From Gammaproteobacteria bacterium (GTDB taxonomy: Bacteria; Pseudomonadota; Gammaproteobacteria; UBA6429; Thiohalophilaceae): a DNA stretch of 6,796 nucleotides. Position 1 is the first letter of the stretch. Every line of letters starts with the position of its first letter. The stretch spans positions 1-6,796 of the forward strand of contig DRJN01000028.1 in NCBI GenBank assembly GCA_011052165.1, in the 5' to 3' direction. The notes below the pieces were generated by a model, which made no database searches, was not told where the DNA came from, and saw only the letters and a list, made by a program, of their open reading frames with translations. Both the position numbers and the translations under genes were made by a program. Below, piece by piece: positions 1-5,015 of this stretch.

Positions 1-880
1 CCAGCAGGATGCCGCCACAAAGTGATGCGGCGGGGATCAGGATGCGGTGATCCGTGTAGCCCATCAGGCGCACCAGATGTGGGATGACCAGCCCGACAAA
101 GCCAATGCTGCCCGCCTGACTGACGGCGCTGGCGGTCAGGAGCGAGGCAAGAATGAACAGCCCAAACTGTAGCCGGCGGCTGTCCACTCCCAGCGAGGCG
201 GCTAGTTGCTCACCTCGAATCAGAACGTTGAGGCTGCGGGCGAGAGGCAGGCTGGCTAGCAGGCCGAGAACAAAAACCAGGCCCAATAACCAGGGATTGC
301 CGGCGTAGCTTAGATCGCCCATCAGCCAGAACAACATGCTTCTGAGCTGTCGCGCCGGACTGACGACGAGAATGAAACTAATCAAAGCGCCCCAGCCGGC
401 GGCGAGGACGACCCCGGTGAGCAGCAGACGCAGAGGCGTCCATGTTCCCGCTTCCGCCTGGGCATTATGACGCGCCAGCCCGAACACCAGCGCCACGGCC
501 AGCAGAGCACCGGCAAAGGCGCTGCTGTCGAGCAGAAAACCGGAGGCCCCCGCCAGCATGGCGAGTAGCGCCGCCAGCGCCGCGCCGCCGGAGATACCCA
601 GAATATAGGGATCCGCCAGGGGGTTGCGCACCAGCACCTGCATCAGCACGCCCGCCTGGGCCAGTAGGGCTCCCGTGAAAAAGGCGCTGAGCGTGCGTGG
701 CAGGCGCAGTTCGAGAACCAGTTGCCGGTCCAGCCCCTGCCCGTTTCCCTGCAGAATCGAGAGCAGGCTGCTGAGGCTGATGGCCACGCTGCCCTGGGTC
801 AGGGACAGGGCCAGACTGGCCAGAGCGAGAATTAGCAGGAGGGGAAGAAAGTAGCGGGGTGGGCATATGGCCGTCGTCAT
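1..880 (-). CDS. FecCD/BtuC-family ABC transporter permease, partial (C-terminus beyond the left edge)
   Basis: This is the inner-membrane permease of a type II ABC importer for iron-siderophore, haem or cobalamin; it would work as a homodimer with an ATPase and a periplasmic binding protein. About 293 residues are visible of the roughly 330-340 usual for the family, so only the last part is missing. The sequence is strongly hydrophobic with many membrane segments, the first at about residues 10-28. Family hallmarks are RLPR at 59-62, the RNPLADPYILGISGG block at 85-99, FWLMG at 184-188, the cytoplasmic ATPase-coupling loop RGEQLAASLGV at 222-232, and the later GFVGLVIPHLVR block. The ATG at 880-878 is chosen because an in-frame TGA lies shortly upstream; no good Shine-Dalgarno is visible. 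It lies 94 bases downstream of the HAD gene on the same strand with no terminator seen between them, so readthrough is possible. The substrate cannot be decided, because no binding protein, ATPase or receptor gene is in the window. Confidence 0.93.
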   Translation of the reverse strand, partial: MTTAICPPRYFLPLLLILALASLALSLTQGSVAISLSSLLSILQGNGQGLDRQLVLELRLPRTLSAFFTGALLAQAGVLMQVLVRNPLADPYILGISGGAALAALLAMLAGASGFLLDSSAFAGALLAVALVFGLARHNAQAEAGTWTPLRLLLTGVVLAAGWGALISFILVVSPARQLRSMLFWLMGDLSYAGNPWLLGLVFVLGLLASLPLARSLNVLIRGEQLAASLGVDSRRLQFGLFILASLLTASAVSQAGSIGFVGLVIPHLVRLMGYTDHRILIPAASLCGGILL

Positions 881-974
881 CAGCGGTTTCAAACCGGTGG
901 CGTGTCAGACGGACAGACAGGAAAATCCATCCATGATGACAGGTTCATGCGTCTTGAGTATTTCCGACTGTTCA

Positions 975-1655
975 TCAGGGATGGAGAGTGATGATGTCGC
1001 GCCCTTTGAGACTCAGTATGGGCCAGCCTCTGGCCGTTGCGTGATCGGCCAGGGTCTCATCGGGATCCACAGCGACCGGGTAGCTGACACGCTCCAGTAG
1101 GGGCAGATCGTTGTGGGAGTCGCTGTAGAACCAGCTTTCAGCCAGATTCTGACCCTGGTGTTTGAGCCATTCTTCCAGTCGTGTCACCTTGCCTTCACGG
1201 AAACAGGGAACACCTTTGACTTTGCCGGTATAACGGTCATTCTTGATTTCGGCATCGGTCGCGATGATGTCGTTCACGCCCAATTCACGGGCGATGGGGG
1301 CGGTAATAAAGAGATTGGTGGCGGTGATAATGAGCAAAAAATCACCTTTATCGCGGTGTTTTGCCAGCAATTGCCGGGCGGCGGCGGTGATGAGAGGGCG
1401 GATGGTGGTGTCCATGAATTTTTGATGCAGGATCGCCAGTTCTTCCATGCTGTGTTCACTCAGCGGTTGCAGGCTGAAGGTCAGAAATTCGAAAATATCC
1501 AGCACGCCCGTCTTATATTCATCATAAAATCGTTGATTTTCAATTTCATAGAACTTTTTGTCGACCCGTCCTTCGTCGCCTAGAAAGCGTCCCCAGAGGT
1601 AGTCGCTGTCGCCATTGAGGAGGGTGTTGTCCAGGTCAAATATCGCAAGTGTCAC
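975..1655 (-). CDS. HAD-IB family phosphatase (SerB-like; possible histidinol-phosphate phosphatase)
   Basis: This is a complete 226-residue cytoplasmic phosphatase of the haloacid dehalogenase superfamily. Motif I is FDLDNTL, with nucleophile Asp7 and acid/base Asp9. Motif II is the Thr in IITATN (Thr111 region). Motif III is probably Lys156 in REGK, and motif IV is SDSHND with Asp179 and Asp183 as Mg2+ ligands. Residues about 15-100 form the helical C1 cap typical of subclass IB. The start is GTG at 1655-1653; an in-frame TAG four codons upstream excludes a longer protein. Domain databases tend to label such proteins phosphoserine-phosphatase-like. The closest family I recall is Pseudomonas PA0335, also beside rppH-ptsP, for which histidinol-phosphate phosphatase activity has been reported; this is from memory. 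The substrate here is therefore inference, while the fold and catalytic residues are seen directly. The gene is divergent from rppH. Confidence 0.93.
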   Translation of the reverse strand: MTLAIFDLDNTLLNGDSDYLWGRFLGDEGRVDKKFYEIENQRFYDEYKTGVLDIFEFLTFSLQPLSEHSMEELAILHQKFMDTTIRPLITAAARQLLAKHRDKGDFLLIITATNLFITAPIARELGVNDIIATDAEIKNDRYTGKVKGVPCFREGKVTRLEEWLKHQGQNLAESWFYSDSHNDLPLLERVSYPVAVDPDETLADHATARGWPILSLKGRDIITLHP

Positions 1656-1701
1656 GATTATTCTCTATGCTTAACAAAAAGATGGGCATGATAACGTAAT
1701 T

Positions 1702-1729
1702 TTGTCCGGTGTGGGTGCAAGCAAATACT
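1702..1729 (+). promoter_or_regulatory. rppH: Weak sigma-70-like promoter candidate for rppH-ptsP
   Basis: TTGTCC at 1702-1707 and AATACT at 1724-1729 each match four of six consensus positions and are separated by 16 bases. Transcription would start about 115 bases before the rppH start codon, leaving a long leader. The match is weak and only position and spacing support it. Confidence 0.22.
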
Positions 1730-1733
1730 GACC

Positions 1734-1756
1734 GTGTTCACCAGGAGTGTGAAAAC
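1734..1756. promoter_or_regulatory. Operator-like inverted repeat in the divergent region
   Basis: GTGTTCAC (1734-1741) and GTGAAAAC (1749-1756) form an inverted repeat matching at seven of eight positions across a 7-base spacer. Size and spacing suit a dimeric DNA-binding regulator. It lies just downstream of the weak plus-strand promoter candidate. No regulator is identified and a chance dyad is possible. Confidence 0.25.
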
Positions 1757-1834
1757 ATACGCAGTTTTCGCAATGAGGGCGGCGCATCTATTTGCTGCAT
1801 GTGCGACAGTATGAAACAATCTGGACACAGGATG

Positions 1835-1839
1835 AAGGA
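1835..1839 (+). promoter_or_regulatory. rppH: Ribosome binding site supporting the GTG start of rppH
   Basis: AAGGA lies 10 bases before the GTG at 1850, a slightly long but workable spacing. The alternative in-frame ATG at 1832 has only an AGG touching it. With the family N-terminus beginning at the Met-Ile-Asp position, this favours GTG 1850. Confidence 0.45.
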
Positions 1840-1849
1840 TACAGTGCAA

Positions 1850-2347
1850 GTGATTGATACAGAAGGGTACAGATCCAACGTTGGAATTATACTTTGCAAC
1901 TCTTACGGACAGCTATTCTGGGCGCGCCGCATAGGCGAGGATGCCTGGCAGTTTCCTCAGGGGGGTATCCAGTATAATGAATCATCGGAACAGGCGTTAT
2001 ATCGGGAGCTGGAAGAGGAAGTCGGCCTGAAGACCAGGGATGTCGAGTTGTTGGGTTGTACCCGTGGCTGGCTTCGTTATCAGTTGCCCCAGCGCATGCG
2101 CCGGCATCACTGCGGTAATCGCTTTATCGGTCAGAAACAGATCTGGTTTCTGCTCAAACTGACGGCCAGCGAAGGACAGGTGTGTTTGGGTGCCTCGACC
2201 GAGCCGGAATTCGATCGCTGGCGCTGGGTGCCGCCGGAGGTCACGGTCAACGAGGTGATTGGCTTCAAGCGCGCGGTTTATCGGCAGGCGCTGCAAGAAC
2301 TTATGCCCATGATTAACGGCCCGTCTCGGTTCATCGCCCATGCCTGA
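1850..2347 (+). CDS. rppH: RNA 5'-pyrophosphohydrolase RppH (Nudix hydrolase, NudH/YgdP)
   Basis: RppH removes pyrophosphate from triphosphorylated (or diphosphorylated) mRNA 5' ends, leaving a 5' monophosphate that stimulates RNase E decay; orthologues also hydrolyse dinucleoside polyphosphates. The 165-residue protein fits the family (about 160-176). It opens with IDTEGYRSNVGIILCN, closely matching the E. coli N-terminus. The Nudix box spans residues 38-60 and is complete: Gly38, Glu44, Arg52-Glu53, Glu56-Glu57 and Gly59, with Glu53, Glu56 and Glu57 as the expected metal-binding catalytic residues. WQFPQGG precedes the box, and GQKQIWFLL and PEFDRWRWV follow as in orthologues. GTG 1850 is preferred because family homology begins there; ATG 1832 would add six residues. 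The gene lies 58 bases before ptsP on the same strand with no terminator seen, the conserved arrangement, so an operon is likely. Confidence 0.96.
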   Translation: MIDTEGYRSNVGIILCNSYGQLFWARRIGEDAWQFPQGGIQYNESSEQALYRELEEEVGLKTRDVELLGCTRGWLRYQLPQRMRRHHCGNRFIGQKQIWFLLKLTASEGQVCLGASTEPEFDRWRWVPPEVTVNEVIGFKRAVYRQALQELMPMINGPSRFIAHA

Positions 2348-2367
2348 TACAGGCAGGTGTTCATTCC

Positions 2368-2372
2368 AGGAG
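2368..2372 (+). promoter_or_regulatory. Strong Shine-Dalgarno ahead of the leader ORF, not of ptsP itself
   Basis: AGGAG lies five bases before the ATG at 2378, an optimal spacing, but 33 bases before the ptsP ATG at 2406. The ptsP start itself has only a GAG about ten bases upstream. The strong site therefore appears to serve the short ORF at 2378-2413 and may feed ribosomes to ptsP. Confidence 0.5.
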
Positions 2373-2377
2373 ATGTG

Positions 2378-2413
2378 ATGCCTCTGTTACCCGAGTATTA
2401 TATTCATGCTTGA
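2378..2413 (+). CDS. Possible 11-residue leader peptide overlapping the ptsP start
   Basis: An ATG with a well-placed AGGAG opens an 11-codon frame encoding MPLLPEYYIHA. Its TGA (2411-2413) lies just past the ptsP ATG (2406-2408), in a different frame, so the two overlap by eight bases. A ribosome stopping there would sit on the ptsP start, the geometry typical of translational coupling. The peptide resembles nothing I know and has no run of one amino acid suggesting classical attenuation, though it has two adjacent Tyr codons. It may act only through being translated. Its existence is inferred from the start signal and the overlap. Confidence 0.4.
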   Translation: MPLLPEYYIHA

Positions 2414-4673
2414 AACCTTAAGAAGACTCGTACAGGAAGTGAATCAGGCGCGCAACCTTGATCAGGCCTTATCGATCATCGTTCATGGCGTCAAGGCTAT
2501 TATGAAGGTGGGTGTTTGCTCGGTGTATCTGCGCGACAGCTCCGGCGCCTTTATACTGATGGCCACCGACGGTTTATTGGAAAAGGCTGTGGGAAAAGTG
2601 CGTTTGCAGGAAGGTGAGGGCTTGATCAGCCTGGTGGCGTCCCGCGCCGAGCCTATTAACCTTCGCAGCGCGCTGGCCCATCCGAGTTATCATTATTTTC
2701 CTGAAACCGGCGAAGAGTCCTACCATGCTTTTCTGGGGGTGCCGATCATTCATCATCGCAAGGTGGTGGGGGTGCTGGTAGCGCAGGATCACGCCGCACA
2801 GAGTTTTAACGAGGAAAGTGAAACCTTCATGATCACGGTCGCCGCGCAACTGGCCGGGGCCATTGCGCATGCGGTCGTGATCGGCGATGTCAAAGGTTTG
2901 AGTGAAACCGGGAGCGCCACACTCGATTCGCGTTCGATAGAGGGATTGCCGGGCGCGGCGGGCGTGGCCATCGGTATGGCCCGGGTGGTCTATCCGTTGG
3001 CGGATATTTCCGCTGTACCCGATCGACAGGTTGAAAACATCCCGGGAGAGCTGGAGAAATTCGAGAAGGCGCTGGGTGCGGTGCGCCAGGAATTGCGCAT
3101 CATGTCCCGGCGGCTCGAAGATAAACTGCCGTCACAGGAGCACGCGTTGTTCGACGCTTACATCCTGATGCTGGACAGCGACTCCATTACCGATGGTATT
3201 CGCACGGGTATCGAGCAGGGAAACTGGGCGGCCGGCGCTCTGCGTGAGGTCATCCAGGAGCATGAACAGATCTTCCGGGAGATGGAAGACAGTTACATGC
3301 GTGAACGTGGTGATGATGTGCGCGACCTTGGCCGGCGTATTCTCATGCATCTGCAACAGGACACCCCGGCGGATACGGATTTCAGTGATAACACTATTCT
3401 TATCAGTGAAGAAGTGACGCCGTCGATGCTGGCCGACATGCCGATGGATCGGATTGCCGGTGTGGTCTCGGTACGTGGTTCACGCACGTCCCATGTGGCT
3501 ATTTTAGCGCGGGCACTGAACCTGCCAACCGTCATGGGCGCGGCGGATTTGCCCGTACGGCATATCGATGGCCAGGAAGTGATTGTTGATGGCTACAGTG
3601 GCCGGGTCTATATTGCGCCCTCTGAAACCGTGCGCCGGGAATACCGGGAGTTGTTGGACCAGGAGCAGGAACTTTCAGAAGAACTACGGGGTTTGAACGG
3701 CTTGCCTTCAGAGACCCTCGACGGTGACAAGATTCATCTGTATGTCAACACTGGCCTGCTGGCCGACATGTCGCCGACCCAGGAAAGCGGGGCGGAAGGC
3801 ATCGGGCTTTACCGCACCGAGTTTCCGTTTATGATTCGTCAGCGTTTTCCCGGTGAGGAAGAGCAGCGCACTATTTACCGGCAGGTGTTGGCCTCCGTTG
3901 CCCCGGATCCGGTGGTCTTGCGCACACTGGACGTGGGTGGCGATAAGGCCTTGCCCTATTTTCCCATTGATGAGGAAAACCCTTTTCTGGGCTGGCGCGG
4001 TATTCGCATCACCCTTGATCATCCGGAAATCTTTCTGGTGCAGATCCGTGCGATGCTGCGCGCCAGCACCGGTTTGAACAATCTGAATATTCTCCTGCCC
4101 ATGATCAGTAATCTGTCTGAGCTGACCGACGCGCTGGAACTGATTTATCAGGCCTATGGCGAGCTGCAGGAAGACGGTGAGGATATTGAAATGCCTCGCA
4201 TAGGGGTCATGATCGAAGTGCCTTCCGCCGTTTATCAGGCCGGCAGTCTGGCGCGGCGGGTGGACTTTCTTTCCATTGGCACCAATGATCTCACCCAGTA
4301 TCTGCTGGCGGTGGATCGTAATAATGCCCGGGTGGCCGAACTGTATGATTCCCTGCACCCGGCCGTTATTCGCGCCATGATGCAGGTGGTGGAAAGCGCC
4401 CGAATTTACGGCAAACCGGTCAGCGTCTGCGGCGAGATGGCGGGCGATCCGGCCGCTGTTATTCTGCTGGTGGGCATGGGCATTGAGAGTCTGAGCATGA
4501 GCGTGTCCAGTCTGGCGCGGGTTAAATGGGTGGTGCGTAATCTCAGCACGGAGCGCGCTGCTGAGATTCTGAGCGCAGTCCTGGTGATGGAAGACGCGCA
4601 TAGCATTCGTGCCTACCTGCACGAACAGTTGGAACAGGCGGGCCTGGGTGGGCTGATACGTGCGGGTAAATAG
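2406..4673 (+). CDS. ptsP: Phosphoenolpyruvate-protein phosphotransferase PtsP (enzyme I-Ntr)
   Basis: PtsP autophosphorylates from PEP and passes the phosphate to NPr (PtsO) and then EIIA-Ntr (PtsN), a cytoplasmic regulatory relay for nitrogen, carbon and potassium responses rather than sugar uptake. At 755 residues it matches the family (E. coli 748). An N-terminal GAF domain (about 1-155, with VCSVYL at 37-42 and FLGVPI) is the sensory part. The enzyme I N-terminal region begins near 180. The swivelling phosphohistidine domain carries SRTSHVAILAR with active-site His363. The C-terminal PEP-binding TIM barrel (about 425-715) has Arg470 in YRTEF, Arg506 in LRTLDVGGDK, metal ligands Glu604 and Asp628, and catalytic Cys675 in VCGEMAGD; their spacing agrees with sugar-PTS enzyme I. 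ATG 2406 is chosen by homology; an in-frame TGA lies nine codons upstream. It follows rppH by 58 bases, a probable operon. The start lacks its own good Shine-Dalgarno and may depend on the overlapping leader ORF. Confidence 0.97.
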   Translation: MLETLRRLVQEVNQARNLDQALSIIVHGVKAIMKVGVCSVYLRDSSGAFILMATDGLLEKAVGKVRLQEGEGLISLVASRAEPINLRSALAHPSYHYFPETGEESYHAFLGVPIIHHRKVVGVLVAQDHAAQSFNEESETFMITVAAQLAGAIAHAVVIGDVKGLSETGSATLDSRSIEGLPGAAGVAIGMARVVYPLADISAVPDRQVENIPGELEKFEKALGAVRQELRIMSRRLEDKLPSQEHALFDAYILMLDSDSITDGIRTGIEQGNWAAGALREVIQEHEQIFREMEDSYMRERGDDVRDLGRRILMHLQQDTPADTDFSDNTILISEEVTPSMLADMPMDRIAGVVSVRGSRTSHVAILARALNLPTVMGAADLPVRHIDGQEVIVDGYSGRVYIAPSETVRREYRELLDQEQELSEELRGLNGLPSETLDGDKIHLYVNTGLLADMSPTQESGAEGIGLYRTEFPFMIRQRFPGEEEQRTIYRQVLASVAPDPVVLRTLDVGGDKALPYFPIDEENPFLGWRGIRITLDHPEIFLVQIRAMLRASTGLNNLNILLPMISNLSELTDALELIYQAYGELQEDGEDIEMPRIGVMIEVPSAVYQAGSLARRVDFLSIGTNDLTQYLLAVDRNNARVAELYDSLHPAVIRAMMQVVESARIYGKPVSVCGEMAGDPAAVILLVGMGIESLSMSVSSLARVKWVVRNLSTERAAEILSAVLVMEDAHSIRAYLHEQLEQAGLGGLIRAGK

Positions 4674-4697
4674 GGATTCAGGTACAAGGGAAAAGAT

Positions 4698-4736
4698 ACA
4701 AAATGCAGTACGGCAGGCTCTGAGTACGGCTTTTGT
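4698..4736 (+). terminator. Possible weak terminator hairpin after ptsP
   Basis: ACAAAA, GC and GTAC (4698-4711) pair with GTAC, GC and TTTTGT (4724-4736), with one bulged T, one mismatch and a 12-base loop. Four T residues follow the GC-containing part. It begins 25 bases after the ptsP stop, a reasonable terminator position. The stem is imperfect and the T run short, so termination would be partial at best. Confidence 0.3.
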
Positions 4737-4758
4737 GCTGACGCGTTTTAATCGCTTT

Positions 4759-4771
4759 GGGTTTAATTCCC
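4759..4771. repeat. 13-base imperfect direct repeat, left copy
   Basis: GGGTTTAATTCCC here recurs as GGGCTTAATTCCC at 4979-4991, one mismatch in 13. The two copies bracket the repeat cluster, about 220 bases apart. They could be repeat-family ends, old target-site duplications or chance; the sequence does not distinguish these. Confidence 0.4.
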
Positions 4772-4772
4772 C

Positions 4773-4784
4773 GCTGCTTGCAGC
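4773..4784. repeat. Short perfect inverted repeat adjoining the tandem array
   Basis: GCTGC and GCAGC pair perfectly around TT. The left side continues outward as CCCC before the stem, but the right side runs into six A residues, so it looks like a longer CCCC...GGGG hairpin whose right end was lost or replaced. It is followed by A rather than T, so it is not a plus-strand terminator. Confidence 0.35.
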
Positions 4785-4866
4785 AAAAAACAGGATGGAT
4801 AGAACGAAGCAAAAAACAGTAGGGGGTAGAGCGAAGCAAAAAACAGTAGGATGGGTAGAGCGAAGC
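4782..4866. repeat. Degenerate tandem repeat, three units of about 26-29 bases
   Basis: AGCAAAAAACAG occurs exactly three times, at 4782-4793, 4808-4819 and 4835-4846. Between copies sits a variant of GGATGGGTAGAGCGA: GGATGGATAGAACGA, then a shortened form, then the full form ending GGTAGAGCGAAGC (compare 4825-4837 with 4854-4866). The period therefore runs 26, 27 and 29 bases. The array is non-coding and merges into the palindromic repeat at 4850-4891. Confidence 0.75.
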
Positions 4867-4891
4867 GCGAAGTCCAGTAGGGAAACCCATC
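4850..4891. repeat. Interrupted palindromic dispersed repeat (GATGGGT...ACCCATC)
   Basis: GATGGGT (4850-4856) and ACCCATC (4885-4891) form perfect 7-base inverted arms around a 28-base centre that begins AGAGCGAAGCG. I recognise the pattern GGATGGGTAGAGCGAAGCG-AAACCCATC as resembling a short intergenic repeat common in environmental gammaproteobacterial genomes (from memory). Compared with that form, this copy has about 15 extra bases before the right arm. No transposase is nearby. Confidence 0.55.
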
Positions 4892-4938
4892 AGCACGTTA
4901 CAGGTTAATAATACTTTAGTGCCCCGTGGCTGACCGAA

Positions 4939-4970
4939 GGACGTGCCTGTGCTGCACAAAACCCGTGTCC
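4939..4970. repeat. Nested inverted repeat upstream of the secretion ATPase
   Basis: GGACGTG (4939-4945) can pair with CGTGTCC (4964-4970) using two G-T pairs in RNA, enclosing the smaller inverted repeat TGTGC-T-GCACA (4948-4958). It ends 45 bases before the ATPase start, so it could fold in that gene's mRNA leader. No T run follows, so it is not a terminator. Confidence 0.3.
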
Positions 4971-4978
4971 ACCCTGCC

Positions 4979-4991
4979 GGGCTTAATTCCC
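4979..4991. repeat. 13-base imperfect direct repeat, right copy
   Basis: GGGCTTAATTCCC repeats the motif at 4759-4771 with one mismatch. It is followed directly by the palindrome CCTATAGG (4990-4997, overlapping by two bases) and lies 24 bases before the ATPase start codon. Confidence 0.4.
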
Positions 4992-5015
4992 TATAGGAAA
5001 AAATTCTGATCGGTG

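Larger units (their letters stand above)
1656..1849. promoter_or_regulatory. Divergent intergenic region between the HAD gene and rppH
   Basis: These 194 bases separate two oppositely directed genes and must hold the start signals for both. On the minus strand the best -10-like hexamer is TATCAT (1693-1688), about 33 bases before the GTG of the HAD gene; a TTGCAC lies upstream but the 21-base spacing is too long for a standard sigma-70 site, so this assignment is weak. On the plus strand a weak candidate and an inverted repeat are listed separately. The frame of rppH stays open back to a GTG at 1709, but that stretch is not like RppH and is treated as untranslated. Confidence 0.4.
4674..5015. 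other. Repeat-rich intergenic gap between ptsP and the secretion ATPase
   Basis: These 342 bases carry no convincing gene. The stretch is AT-richer than its neighbours and contains, in order, a hairpin, a 13-base repeat, a short GC hairpin, a three-unit tandem repeat, an interrupted palindromic repeat, a nested inverted repeat and a second copy of the 13-base repeat, listed separately. Open frames crossing it (4660-4908 plus, 4678-5034 minus) translate to low-complexity, Cys- and Arg-rich strings without homology signals and are probably spurious. No convincing promoter for the downstream ATPase was found; AATAAT at 4907-4912 resembles a -10 but has no -35 partner. Confidence 0.7.

Noticed and set aside
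465..866. A 133-codon minus-strand frame overlapping the permease
   Set aside because: It is in a different frame from the FecCD permease, and its Pro/Ala/Gly-rich product is a frame shadow.
881..974. Possible cobalamin riboswitch before the permease
   Set aside because: The gap is too short and shows no B12-box-like sequence or complex fold.
1113..1583. A 156-codon plus-strand frame opposite the HAD phosphatase
   Set aside because: The minus-strand HAD gene has all four catalytic motifs; the opposite frame has none.
3708..4622. A 304-codon open frame on the minus strand inside ptsP
   Set aside because: It lies opposite the conserved PEP-binding barrel of PtsP and its product is His/Gln-rich without homology, so it is an antisense shadow.
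4782..4866. Possible CRISPR array from regularly spaced AGCAAAAAACAG
   Set aside because: Repeats are only 12 bases, the intervening parts are related to each other rather than unique, and there are only three units with no cas gene.
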